This document shows, piece by piece, positions 1 through 12,124 of a stretch of 64,000 nucleotides of DNA. This stretch comes from Salticus scenicus (taxonomy: Eukaryota; Arthropoda; Arachnida; Araneae; Salticidae), in assembly GCA_963930645.1 (NCBI GenBank), contig OZ005650.1:68500018-68564017 (forward strand), read 5' to 3'. The position numbers and the translations under genes were made by a program. How positions within the stretch are numbered: position 1 is the stretch's first letter; every line of letters starts with the position of its first letter. The notes beneath the pieces are model-generated. The model ran no database searches, was not told the DNA's origin, and saw nothing but the letters and a program-made list of their open reading frames with translations.

Positions 1-543
1 GATGCAACTTTTTAAAGTGCATTTTTTCTAGAATATGATTTAGTCAGACACATTGAAAATAAATAACTTATGTGATTATTGTAAATATTTTAAATATTTG
101 ATTATTATTATTATTATTTCACCATTTTATAATTTTACTATATACTCGTATTTAAGGCATGGCTAGAGTTATAATGGCGTGATTGCGGAAATGTGTTCCG
201 TCGCGAAAAGCGCCTGAGCTACTTCATCTCTTAATTTTAAAAATCGTTAAATTGGTCATACTAAAGATGTTCCCATTTAGCCAATCGTTTAAATATATGT
301 TTTGAGTTAAAAAAACTAAATCTTTATATAAATTCATCAAATTGTTGTCTCTTAAATTTCATTTTAAAAATATCTGGGCTTAACTTAAAACTCTTTAACA
401 ATAGTTGTTTAACATAATCATGATATTCATTACTAAATCTTTTTCGCCTGACTTTAAAATAAAATTAATAAAGTATAAATTAATTTTAATTTTATCTGGA
501 TTAGATTTTTTGCTCAATAATTTTTTTTTTTTTTTAATATCGT

Positions 544-575
<32 letters not shown>

Positions 576-974
576 AACGTTTTCACTATTCTAAATTATA
601 TTTTTTTTCTCTCTGTCATCTCGAGGATGCCATTTTTTCGATTTCTTTTTCTTCTTCTTCTTTTTTTTTTTTTTTTACATTTAATTTTCTAAAAGTATAA
701 AAAAACATATTTGCAGACGATAAATTACAATTTTAAATTCATTTTTTCACTAAAAAAAGCTAAAATAACGCTTTTCATTCATTTTCATACGATAAATTTC
801 TGTTACTTATAGGAACATTGACATTTATTTTACTTACTTATTTATTTATTTACACTAATGATTGCATTTTAATTTCCTTGTGAAAAAAGACGTCATTCAC
901 AGAAAAAAGAACTTAATAGAAATTTCTAATCAAGAAAAATGTCTTCCTTGGAGTATTCGGCAAACATTGATAGC

Positions 975-1017
<43 letters not shown>

Positions 1018-1860
1018 CCAAAGGTAGTAACTTTTTTTAATATATAGAAAAAATATTAAAGCTTGGGAAAAAAATGATCGGTTTAAATTTAAAATCTATT
1101 ACATATAGAGATTTAATACAAATAATAATATTAGTAAAGTAATAACATAGTAAAACAAAATAATTATCATTTATTCAAATATTTTAAATAAAACTTTTTA
1201 CCTTTTCTTTAATTTATAGAATGTGTGAATGATTTTTATCAAAATATTCTATAAAATAATAAGTAATTACTATTTCATTATAAGCTAAAATAAATATATT
1301 TTTTAAATAATTATTTCTCTTTATATGTATATATATATTTCCTGTTATATCAGTAAGAAACTACATAGAATTAAAGTGCAATCGGATATTATTAATAAGT
1401 TTAGATAAATTTACATAAAGGAATTTAATCCAAATAAAATATGAATCTGAAACATTTATTTAACTGAAAATTTCAGTTTGTAATTTTTTGCTTCTTTTAA
1501 TTACAAGAAAAAGTGAAAAACCAAAAAAGTAATTTTTCACTTTTAAAACATTCGGAAGAAAATAAAAATCCTTATTTTCATCCCATGAAAGAACATTTTT
1601 AATTTTATTTCTCCGAAGAAATTTAATGCTAATAGCAAAGTTATTTAAGAAAACATATCTAAAAGATTAAAATTTTTACACGACATATCAAGGGCATAAA
1701 ATTCTGTTAAGAAAGAAAGCGGAAAAATTAAATAAAATTTATGATATTTCTTAAATATTTATGTCATCAAGATGCATGTATACATCTTACATGCATCTGG
1801 ATGGTGTATTTTGTTGTATAAATATTACATTATGGTGCTAATATAATATGTTGTGCATAA
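1..1860. other. AT-rich non-coding stretch
   Basis: No gene is recognised here. The stretch holds ATT trinucleotide runs near 107-118, T-rich tracts at 523-575 and 660-676, and an A run of about 35 near 979-1014. The open frames over these tracts are poly-Lys or poly-Phe readthrough. The rest is A/T-rich sequence with stops in all frames. Confidence 0.7.
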
Positions 1861-1893
1861 ATATTATATTATGAAGGGCGTTGTATTATGGTA

Positions 1894-3974
1894 CAGTTGG
1901 GGGAAAAAAACGCAACACTTGATGTAACTTCGTTGCTAATCGATGCACGAAAATGTAATAGGTATCATTCGACTGAGAATTGTTAGTACTTTTAGAAAAT
2001 GAAGTGAAATTTTGAATTGGAGGTTGTCTACATATTAAACCGTGCACCAACTTTGATTTTTTTTTTTTTTTTTTCTTTTGTTTTTCAATAATAATACCCT
2101 ATTTTTATTTTGTATTTGCATTTCTGGGTTGTGACGATGCGAAAAAGTATATTAGTTGTATATTTTACTTATTTTTTTATGGAGTTATAAGCGCTCATAG
2201 TTTGAAGGTGCTAACATTAAATTCACATATCAAACTTTTATTAATATCTTAATAAAAAATAATTTTATCGATATAACTTTTTGAAAAAACCCAAACATAA
2301 TCTATTATCACTTTTGATTCTGAAAAATATTTTTAATTATAAAAAATATTAATAAATTCATATTCAAAAAATTTATGAATTATGACCTATATTGATTTTT
2401 ACATAAAATGAATCATAATGCTGAAAAATACGGGCGTGCAGATTTGCAGCTGATTGCAGTTTTTAGTTTTCGAGATGTAAATAAATCTTTCTTTTGGAGC
2501 CGTTTCTTATGAAGTTTTGCCTGAGATAATAAAGAAAATCTTAAAAAATAACAGAGAAAATTAAACAAAATATTTTTAATTTTTATTTACGGGTCAAACT
2601 GTATAACAACAACGCCAAATGCGTAGAAATGAAACAAAAAAGATTATTTTTAGACATTAATGTTAACAGAAAAAATACTTGTTTTCTAGAAAAAACAAGC
2701 CTCGCCTTTCATCGTTCTTCTAAAACAAAAGAATATAGAAAAGAAAAAGAAAAAGTGACTATGCGTATTCGTATTGAACCCCTTATTTTATGTTGGCAAA
2801 ACTATATACAAGTAGCATTTGCCTCATCGATTAATGGTGATAAATTTTGAATACTTTAAACGAAAACTAGAAGGAAAAAAATCAAATAAATAGGCGGGAC
2901 ATACTGTTTAAAATAGAGAAATGGTCGGAACGTAAAAATTGTGAATTAAAAAAAGAATGATATTGAAATGCAATGCAAACTTGTTAAATCGCTTCTTAAC
3001 TACTAGTCTAAAGGTTAATCATTTAGTTCATACATTGCTTTATTTTTTCTATTTATTTATTTTTTGTATTAGTGTGTGTGTGCGGGGGGGGGGGGGGGGG
3101 ATTATTATTTTAAGAATACTTTAGTTTTTAAAAATTACTTTTACAAATATATTTTAACTTATATTTTCATAAAAATTACAAAACAAATCGTACAATTTCA
3201 AAGAGTTAAACTAACCAAAACTGGTAAATACGATTAAAATTGTTTAATGTTTACTTCATACCTTACGATAATTTATCGGATAAGATTTAATTTATGCCTC
3301 GTTATGTGTATATATATATAAGTTAATTCAGTTCGTATATTATGTCACACCTGCAAAATAATGTGAAGGAAAATTTAAGTTTTATTGGTGATCATTATAG
3401 CCACTATGACAATTTTGAATCGAAAAATATCGCACATTTTTCAAAGAACGCTTTCTGGCCAATCTAAAATGTATTCTCTAATTAACTATTTAAGATATAC
3501 GCATTTAAAAAACAGAAATCAAGGATAGCGAAGATGCTGTAAAAATGATACTGTTTTATCATTATTAATTTTTATAACACTCTTTTTCTTCAAACGTTTC
3601 CGGTGCGAAACAGTAGAATTTTGTCTGATTTTTGTAGGATCTTAATTTTATAAGTATTTCTAGATTTATGGATAAACCCCTAACACATTTTTGGTTATAA
3701 CTCTATGAATATTAAAGTAAAGTATTCAAACTGCATACTTTACAACTCTCTCAGACTCTCAGGAATTCAAATATGAAGTCAAAATTGGGTGTTGCTATTG
3801 AAAAAAAATCAAAGTTGGCGCTCATTTCAATATGTAGATGACCCCTAATTCAAAATTTGACATCGTTTTCAAAAATGCACTTAATTTCATGTTAAATGGT
3901 GTCTATTAGATTTTTCTGCGTGAATTAATAACGAAATTGCAGCGAGTGTTGAGGTCCCCCCCCCCCCCCGACTG
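1894..3974. mobile_element. 2.1-kb DNA transposon-like element with about 320-bp TIRs
   Basis: The left end reads TA-CAGTTGGGGG. The right end, reverse-complemented, reads TA-CAGTCGGGGG. The two ends stay alignable inward for about 320 bp (1894-2215 against 3655-3974). Shared blocks include 'CAACACT', 'TCTACATATT', 'CCAACTTTGATTTTTTTT' and 'GAGTTATAA'. TA dinucleotides flank both ends, as expected for Tc1/mariner/pogo-type insertion. The arms are clearly diverged, so the insertion is old. The interior has one 73-codon open frame (2629-2850) that is Lys/Arg-rich and not recognisable as a transposase. The G/C run at 3956-3969 is an expansion inside the right TIR. The family assignment beyond TA-targeting is inference. 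Confidence 0.65.
3084..3100. repeat. Poly(G) run of 17
   Basis: Seventeen consecutive G follow a short (GT)n tract. It is an isolated homopolymer inside the 1894-3974 element and could form a G-quadruplex. Its length is prone to sequencing error. Confidence 0.8.
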
Positions 3975-4679
3975 TACATAAATAAAATTTAGATTATTTA
4001 TGGTGTTGCCTATCAATCTGCAATACTTGTACATTTTTATTAACATTATTTTTACTTACTCGTACCCACATGTCGTAGAAAATATACTGTTTTGGAAACT
4101 GGACTTTTGCTACATTAACACGTTTTTAGGTTACCTGAATCTGAAAATCATGTTTTCATTGATTGGTCTACTTATGTGTCTGTGGACTCAAATTGAATAT
4201 TATCAGAAGGTTCAAATTCGATAGTTTAAATCTGTATCTTAACCTTTTAGGCCCTAACATTCTAGTATTAGAACACATTTTTACATTACTCTGAATTCCT
4301 TATTTCTAAGAAATGCAACCTCAAAATCTCGTGTCCTACTAATAAAAGGGGAATGTCTTGTGGGCACAGTTTTGATTTTGGCTTATAAGTTTTGATAGAG
4401 TAAATATTATGCAAACATATGAATACTAATGGAAAGCTAGAATCCTTAGCTAACGTTTGATAAAAAGTAACTGTACCGATTCCGTCAACCAGGAAAATGT
4501 TATCACCAATTTTATGAAGTGGTCCTTTGTAGGCACAATTGAAAAATACGCTACAAATGTGAATATAAAGTGGCAAAAAAAAAAAACAGAAATACAAAAA
4601 AATAAGTAATAACTAAAATCATTTATTTTGTAAGGATTCAGTGGCCAAAATAACAATAGAAAATGGTATTTTTCCAATT

Positions 4680-5071
4680 TTATTCGTCATCTTCTTCGTC
4701 CTCTAAATCAGAAGTGCAATGCTTGCAAATAAAATAATTTACATGTATATTGGCACACTTCAAATGCACCAGATGATCACACTTGTTGCATTTGGTTGAG
4801 TTGGCTCTTGTTAGGCATAGTAGCAGATGCTCCAAACAGATTATGCAGAAGTCGACATCATTATCAGATTGTGTCATTAACATGTTCCTATTTTTGCCTT
4901 ACTTTTTCCAGGCTTCTTATGGAGGGACACAGATGCTGCAAGGAAGTCCATATTCTTGAGCAGACGATTTTATGGATTTCTTATCTACTAAACTATCCTA
5001 AATGGCTTTAACTAGCGTATTAAAATCCATTTCTTTTGGATCAGTTCAGTTGGCTTTTCCGGGGTTGACAT
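4680..5071 (-). pseudogene. Decayed pogo/jerky-like transposase: HTH_psq piece plus zinc-binding C-terminus
   Basis: Read on the minus strand. From 5030 one frame gives LVKAI-stop-DSLVDKKSIKSSAQEYGLP, which resembles the psq-type helix-turn-helix at the N-terminus of pogo/jerky-like DDE transposases (basic residue, SI-x-AA-x-E(F/Y)-G-(V/L)-P). A short basic Lys/Gly/Ser linker follows in a shifted frame (KKPGKSKAKIG). From 4883 to 4680 a 67-codon frame, the same frame as the HTH, contains CIIC, then CNKC, HLVHLKC and CKHC, and ends in an acidic DLEDEEDDE tail before TAA. This spacing (CxxC, CxxC, HxxC, CxxC) is a PHD/RING-like zinc site of the kind found at the C-terminus of such transposases. 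The roughly 300-residue DDE catalytic core is missing, and there are in-frame stops and a frameshift. I read it as an internally deleted, dead copy. The ATG at 5071 is a possible original start in another frame. The family call is from motif memory, not a search. Confidence 0.5.
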
Positions 5072-6960
5072 GGGTAAAAATGCCTAAAAATACAAAAGAA
5101 CACTAATAAAATATGTTATTTTGACATAAATGACCATATTTGACAATTTGTAAGTCAAACACATGTTTTAAATGAAAAAAAAAAAAAAAAATGTGCCCAC
5201 AATCGGTTACAAAGGTGCGCACAACCGGGAATGGCAGCCATTTATACAGTGACAGAAAAAGCAATTTTTTGGTCCACTTTTTGGCTGAATTCGACATTGC
5301 ATCACAAAATATAATGAATATACTGCATGAATATGCATTACACTTACATTTTTTAACTAATTCACTCCGATTTATCGCATACTGAAAATATTCACAAATT
5401 ACTTTTATGTTGCTCTTTTTCGTTTTTTTTTTTTTTTTTCCGATGCTTGCACTTATAAGCAAATACGTCTATTCACTTCGGTGTTAAAACAAAAATTGCG
5501 TACTGTCATAATACAAGTTTGACAGTACTCAAATCCACCATATTTGCTTCCTGTTAAAAGGTATGGTGGGGTGCCCATAACCTGAGAATGCCCATAACAG
5601 GAGACCTTCCCCTATATACTACCATTTTTGCTTCAGTAGATGGTAGGACGTCCTCAGCAGAGAAGATTAAAATGGAAGCGTAGTCATTTCCAACCAAAAG
5701 GTAAACATATATTTTTCATTACACTCTACAAATGCATCTTTTCTACTAAAACTACTTCATTTTGCAAAGTGCAGTATTTTTATATTTTCACGCACAAAGA
5801 AATTGTTTCAAAATGTTACAAAATAATTGTAAACAGTACATAAAATAAATTTTCTCTTTTTGATTAGTTATAATTTAGTGTACTACTGTTAAAATATTTT
5901 TTAATTAATTTGTTAATTGGCGGAATGTTGTAATATTTCATAATTAAGATACTTACATACAATGTGGAATATCTAACCATTCATTGTTTTTTTTCTGCCC
6001 AATTTATAATTCAGGACCGAAGAGGATATGGGGATGTTACTTGAAACTTTTTGCTGAAATTGGACAAATGAGCTTCGTGTACAGGAATGGACAAAATTCG
6101 TAAAGATGTTAAAATAAACTAAATTTTAACACCTGTATATTACACTAAATGAAGTTAAATTAATATACATTTTTATTTAGGTATTTCATATATAATATGG
6201 AATGAAAAGCAATGAGTTTGTTTACAGGACCGCAAAAAAGAATTCGGATTTTTTATGGGCTATACTTGTAAATTCCTTGAAATGCATTTCAGGTTTTGTA
6301 ATGAATTTTTTGCTGTTGTAAATATAATTACAATATCTGACTCGTGTGCAATTTACAGTTAATATACAGGACTACCCAAAAAATGAGTCGAATAAGTCTC
6401 AGAGTGATATGAAAGAAAATTTTTTGAATAAGTTCAAATTACTTTTTTTATTATTTAATAACAACCTTAAATGTTTTATAAATGTAGTAGACTCTTCAAG
6501 TGCAGGTTGAGAGTCTGTATCACCACCACACCTCGTCTCTCATATAAATATATGTCAATTGAAATTGTTTCTAAAACAATTTTGAACTGTTTTTAAATTA
6601 CTCTGGAAATGTTTAAATACAGTATCTTTTATCTTACACCTCAAATTGTAATGATATGCCTAATATAGTAACGAAGGTATGAGAATGTAGTACGAGTGCC
6701 CTTAATTGGGACTTAGATTACCCAATAGAAAGCACTATTATACTAAGCTTTTGTGGATTAACTCTATATAAGAGAAGTAAAAGACAAATTTTTATTAAGG
6801 AAAACACAAGTTTGAATCCGTAATTGAAGCATAATGAGTTGTTTTTTCTTCCTTTGTCATTCTTATCCTTCCCCTTTAGAAATGTAGTTCTTACGATTTT
6901 CGAATATTCAAAATCGATTACTTGTAGTTCTTAAATTATTAGTTCGCTTTCCTATATTTT
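5072..6960. other. Non-coding stretch with possible transposon end sequence
   Basis: No gene is supported. The stretch at 5563-5617 (GGGGTGCCCATAACCTGAG, then a second 'GCCCATAAC') has the look of a DNA-transposon terminus and lies upstream of the decayed transposase on its strand. I found no convincing partner on the other side. 'GTGCCCACAA' recurs near 5192 and, inverted, near 4358. At 6224-6308 there is one copy of a degenerate dispersed unit (see findings). Confidence 0.4.
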
Positions 6961-6964
6961 ACCA

Positions 6965-7575
6965 TGTTTTTATTAACTTCGATTCTTGTTTGTTTGTTTG
7001 TTTGTCCGGTACAAATCTTGCAATCGAATTTTAACTAACTTCCCTACTAGCTAGACGTTTGAAACTTTCACAGTAGCTCAGAACCCGGTGACAACACAAT
7101 ACTTCGAAGTCAGATTTTCGAATTTTTGATTAGTTTTCTTTTAATTAATTAAAATATGAAAATAATAACATCCTAATAGCGTTAAAAGAGCCATTTAAGT
7201 ATTAGCTATAATTTAATTGTTGCCAAAAAAAAAAAAATTACGAGTTCATTTTCTTTCGACATAAAAATAAATACATTTAATTAAACGTGAACGTTAAAAA
7301 ATTATAAAAAGTTAAATTATGCATCTCGCAAAAATGGACGTCATTATCAGTTTAAAAGTTTTATGCACATTGATAAGAGCTCTATGATTCCTTAGAAAAT
7401 TTAAAACATGGTATATAAAAAGTTTTTTTTTATCTTCTAATTTTACATTATTCTGTTTTAAAATTAAACGTCTCCATTATTATACTGTCTATGTATCGTG
7501 TCTATGTTTAATTAGATGCTGTGTATTATAAGTTTTCCAATATATTTATTAAAAGAAATATTTCATCAAATCTAA
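6965..7575 (+). repeat. Partial copy of the Helitron-like family at 20991-23196
   Basis: The stretch 7200-7390 matches 21222-21400 closely: TACGAGTTCATTTTCTTT, GACATAAAAATAAATACATT, ACGTGAACGTTAAAAAATTA and GCATCTC are shared. The stretch near 7398-7430 (CATGGTATATAAAAAGTTTT) matches 22440-22460. The upstream part includes TTTGTCCGG, also present at 21023-21032. The ends are not clear. It is a diverged or internally deleted relative of the 2.2-kb element. Confidence 0.6.
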
Positions 7576-7649
7576 ATTTTCATTCATTTAATTCAAAAAT
7601 TGATTCGAATTTCTTTTAGTTAATTCCAAATATTTAACTGTACTATATA

Positions 7650-7838
7650 CAGGCCTCGCAGCGTTCCTAAAATTTTAGGAATTTTGGGAATCATTTTGCT
7701 ACATTGTCACCACTATTTTAAATGAACACTTATTTACCTAATACTTTTACATTAAACCCTTGAAGAAAAAAGTTTTTAACAATGGTGGTGGCAGTATAAT
7801 AAAACGCGAATAAATTTTTAGGAACGCTGCGAGGCCTG
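7650..7838. mobile_element. 189-bp MITE with near-perfect 20-bp TIRs
   Basis: The left end is CAGGCCTCGCAGCGTTCCTA. The right end is its reverse complement, TAGGAACGCTGCGAGGCCTG. Both lie next to TA-rich sequence (ctatata / tatatat), so the duplication could be TA or a low-complexity 8-mer. The CAGG...CCTG termini are hAT-like, and a TA duplication would instead suggest Tc1/mariner. A decayed relative sits at 48843-49024. It is non-coding and 189 bp long. Confidence 0.85.
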
Positions 7839-8010
7839 TATATATATATTTCAAAGAAAAAAAATCCGTTATCTAAATTCTAAATGAAGTAACAATTCAA
7901 GTCTTAGATTACGATTATTGTTGTTAAATAATATTATTTACTACAGATATTAGCTTTACCAAAAATTTTACATTTAAAAATAAATTATCAATATTTTCTT
8001 TTTACTTCTA

Positions 8011-8973
8011 TTACCCGACTACCGTAGGTAATGGAAGTGTTGTATTCGGTCCAAAAATTCGATATCGAGTTTTCACTTGATTTACATGTTATAAGGTCTC
8101 CTGAGTCCAAAAAAGTAGTTTTGGGCAATTGGCCATTGTGTGTGTATGTATGTGTGTATGTATGTGGAGAATCTTCTGGCTATCATATCTCCGAAATTAA
8201 TAAAGATAGAACTACGAAACTTCAGAATTGAAACAAGTCTGTTGTACAGATGAATTTTTCAAATTTTGGTGAAAATTGGAAAATCGGAAGTGAGACATCG
8301 AAAGCCGAAAGTGGGACCGTAAGCCAGTATCTCGAATACGGCTCTAACGATTTTCTTCAAAGTTGTTTTATAAACGCTCTATTAGATTTCCTTTCGAATG
8401 ATATAGTTGGTTAGGTCAGGAAAATTGATAAGCGTTTTCTATAAATAGCTTAAGTTCAGGTTTCGCAAGTACGTTTCTTTAAAAACAGCTGTACGGATTT
8501 TTTTCAAACTCGCCGTATTAATTCCCTTTTGAATATCCTTTTGTATGTAATTATTGTTTTCCGGTCAATAATTGTGTATGCCAAGTTTTGGTAAATGTTG
8601 GTATCTCAGAAACGGCTCTAACGATTTTCTTGAAAATTGTCGCATAAATCCATTTTAGATATCCTTTCTCATATATTACCTTGTTATAATAGGAAAATTA
8701 ACACTCATCTGATTGGGTAGGTCAGTTTTAGATCTCGGAAATTGGTGTTTCAAAAAATACTCTACCATTCCCCCCCCCCCCCCTTATTTTTTAACTTGCT
8801 ATGAAACTTCCTTTTATATGTCTTTACACGTGTATCAAGTTTTTCTTACCGGAAAATTTTTAGGTTTCTACTTTATTAGGTCAATTTTATGTCTTCTGAT
8901 CTCATTATCTCCAAAAAATGCATATAATACGTGTAATAGTGGGTAATGGAAGTCGTGTGGTTGTTTCACACCA
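8011..8973 (+). repeat. Family B repeat, copy 1 (hairpin-ended, (TG)n, 135-bp tandem units)
   Basis: It begins TTACCCGACTACCGTAGGTAA, a short hairpin, and ends with GGGTAATGGAAGTCGTGTGG. The core TTTACATGTTATAAGGTCTC is followed by (TGTA/TGTG)n at about 8138-8166 and then by degenerate units of about 135 bp (near 8341, 8485 and 8615) carrying 'GCTCTAACGATTTTCTT'-type sequence. A second copy lies inverted at 30541-31392. A 60-66 codon frame (8031-8231) is roughly kept in both copies but contains microsatellite-coded residues, so I do not call it a gene. Confidence 0.75.
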
Positions 8974-10771
8974 GATTTTTTCAATGAAAGATGATTAAAA
9001 AGAAAAGATTTTTTATTTTTTTTTTCCTTAACAGAGTTTAATTTTGGATTTTTTTTTTTTTTTTTTTTTTTTTGTTAAATGGATGCTGTCAAACATTCTG
9101 CTTTGTTCAAGTTGATCTACAGCTACAGCAAAAATGTGATGATGTTTCTTTACTGTCTGAAGTAATAGTCTTCTCTTCCTAAAATAAAGGCTTTACAACG
9201 GAGAATAAAAAAACTTTGCAAGTAAATATGGTACATAAATTTTGTATCCTTAATTTCCATCTTTAAAATTGCACAATATAATTAAGTATGGTGTTTTGCC
9301 TTTATTCATGAACTGTTTCCGTAGTAATTGAAGTTTATGAATGAACGTAATAGATGCATCCGTTGTGTAAATAGTATGCAAAGTTCTCGGGTTTCTTCGA
9401 GTTGACTGCGTTCATCTGGTGCGTCCGTACTCTGTTTCCTGTTTGTGTGTGTATACTTTAAGGAAGCACATCGATTCTTACTACAAACATCTCAAGGTCT
9501 CACGTCACTCTCCTTGAAAACAATGCATCGCATATTGTAATACGCCGTTATTCTGGATCCATTGAATACCATCTATTTTTTCATCGGTCGAAGAAGAAAT
9601 AAATGCCGCGTTCTCGTAACGTTCATGTTTGTTTGCTACGATTCAAGCGAGCGTACATCCTGACTCCATGGCAACTTTTAATTGGCATTTGCTAATAAAG
9701 CGTAATATGAATATCTAAGTGATGAGGACAATTAATGGCCTAACAATAGACAAAACCGAATTAAAAATATTTTTCATTAAAAATAAGAATAAATATGTCA
9801 TGCAAACATTTGCATTCAGTTTTAAAAACATTGTTTTTCCCCAAAATAAAAAATAATCGAATGCTTTTATTCTCACAAAATTTCCGTCTATCATTTTCTG
9901 ATGTTACATTTATAAAAAAAACACGCAATTTTATATTCAGTAGTTCGTTATGCATCTTTTTACGAGGAATTGGTGGCTTGCTATTGAGAGCGCGTAATGT
10001 CTATCCTCGTCGATAGTCAAAGCCCGTGTTATTCTATGAGGAAATTTATTTGTAGAATGACTCATTACGTAATATATATTTTTTAATTTCGTTTTCACAT
10101 TCAAAACCGTTTCGAAATTCACAACCGTTCAATATGTTCTTGTCTTCCAAAAATTGATTTTTTGAATATTTAATAGATAGAATTAAAATAATAATAATTT
10201 TTGGAAAAAAAAAAAAATAATACAAATTGAAGTGTTGTGAATTTTCTGAATGTGAAGACGGAATTTAAAAATACATAGTAGGTAATAAGTCACTCTATAA
10301 ACAAATTTCCTATTAGAATAACATGAGCTTTTGCTGTCAGCAAGATTAGATATCGTACGCTTTCAAAATCTATACTCCGCCTAACCACCCATGAAACGAA
10401 TTAAAATAGTATGTTAATAAAATGGTAAAAAATAATTCATTAGGAAGAAAACATATGCGCTATCTGTTACATATTCACGTACGATATACTCGCCTTATAA
10501 CCATTAAATGAAACAAGCAGTGTGCAAATCTTTACAAAGAAATAGTCCAAACTTAATTCTCACAGATGCGGAAAGGATGTCAAATAGCTTTGACTAAGGC
10601 TGCACATATCAGCGATTCAGCGGCCGCAGAAAAGCATAGCATACTAATATTTTCAATGGATTAATCAAAAAAGTAAATAGAGTAACCAAAATTCATTCGC
10701 CATAACTAAGTATAGGCGTATATATGTTGGTGTATGGGTTAACGCTGATTGTCTGCACGATAAATGTATAC
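8974..10771. other. Mixed stretch, partly higher-complexity, no gene called
   Basis: A T-run at about 9050-9073 separates repeats from 9300-9720, which is of higher complexity and richer in G/C than its surroundings. It holds no long frame or clear splice-bounded frame. Part of it (CCATGGCAAC at 9668-9677) resembles half of an RFX X-box, which may be chance. Nothing else recognisable was found. Confidence 0.4.
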
Positions 10772-10895
10772 CTTTATGGAATGTCCGTCGTTGGGATTCT
10801 TTCTATGGGGTTCCTTGTGATCACGCAGGTTTTCGAGGAAACCAAGGAAAATTCCAAATGGGTATGAGACCGACAAGACCCCCGTCACTACCCGT
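10772..10895 (-). CDS. Candidate internal coding exon, 124 nt
   Basis: On the minus strand a pyrimidine-rich TTCTTCTCTCATGACTTTCAG precedes 10895, and GTATAC follows directly at 10771. These give an acceptor/donor pair enclosing 124 nt. Exactly one frame is open through the segment. After a first split codon it reads RVVTGVLSVSYPFGIFLGFL, then a charged stretch ENLRDHKEPHRKNPNDGHSIK. The other two frames hit stops. The segment is about half G+C, much higher than the flanks. A 96-codon frame in the same register (10739-11029) runs through both splice sites and is probably partly intronic. I do not recognise the protein. No partner exon was identified in the window, so it may belong to a gene with very large introns or be a chance open segment. 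Confidence 0.35.
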
Positions 10896-12120
10896 CTGAA
10901 AGTCATGAGAGAAGAACTTTTCACCCATTTTATAACAATAAGGATCATAATTATGAAAATTTGATACAATTCATTGTATTCGTTACATGACAAGATGTAA
11001 CTACCACTCACATTATAAGGAGAGTACATCTTAGAAACGCCATATGTTGAGCAATATGCATCACAATTGAATCAGCTAGATATTTAATAAACATCATGCA
11101 GAAATATGTTGTACGATTTCATTATATTAATGCCGCGATACAGCTATCACAAAAATCATTAAAATCGTGGTAGCAGCATTACTACCTATTGGACACCAAA
11201 TTGTAAACGGCATGTATTTATGAAGAATAAGAAGTTTGTACTCAAGTAACACATATTACAAAAATGCACGTTTTTGCAATTTATTGTTTTACAAAGTTAT
11301 TCAAGTTATTTTTTCTTTATCATTAGATACCAGTTTTTCAGTGTATTTTACCGCAGCATCTAGTTACGTCAAGGTATAATGCTTTATGAAATTTCATTCG
11401 TCAGCTTATGAAACAGACTGACTGACAGTCCTCGACCAAAAGCATATTTAGAAAAAGCATATTCAAAAATTAATACAGGGTTATTGCAATCAAAGTTACG
11501 ATTTCAAAACGCTATAATTTTAAAACTACCCATCAGAGCGATTTAATATTTTACAAGAGCAATCGTGAGGCAATGAAATTTTGTTTGGCAAAAGAAAAAA
11601 AAAATAGTTCCAAAATATGCCGTTCATTATCCGTAAAGTATTTGTTTCATGAAGCTCCTCTTTCTCTCTTTTCACTATGACTGTTTCCGCTGTAAATACG
11701 TATTCTTGTCTTTTTGCTAAAAAAATTTGTAGTAAACCCTTGAAGTCTATTGTTTCCTGCTATTCCATTGTGTTGCTAACAACATTCCTGTGTTTAATAA
11801 ATCCATTTAGGCGTTTCCCCTGACATTTCCCAAGTCGGTCTTGTGGGGTACAGGCTGTATACTATATTTTTTGTTCGTGAGAGAAAATAAAAAGAAATAG
11901 CAGATTTTTTTTGGTTTCTCCTAACGGTTTCCATACAATCTTCTGCTGTTGCCACCTAAAATTCATACTTTAGTTAATTTTAAAAAATCTAATTGTCTGA
12001 TCGATAAGCTGTTTAATCCATCGGATTCACAAAAATTTCCCCTTTCATTTGGTACCTTATTTGTAACGATATGACTAATATTTCTAATTTATTTTCTAAT
12101 TTTTCTAATTTATTTTCCTC
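10896..12120. other. Non-coding stretch, nothing recognised
   Basis: The sequence is of moderate complexity with short A/T runs. If the segment at 10772-10895 is an exon, this would be upstream intron. I see no repeat boundary, RNA gene or supported frame. Confidence 0.5.
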
Positions 12121-12124
12121 ATTT

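Noticed and set aside
395..692. 63- and 95-codon frames rich in Lys or Phe
   Set aside because: They are readthrough of long A/T homopolymers and have no domain or codon signal.
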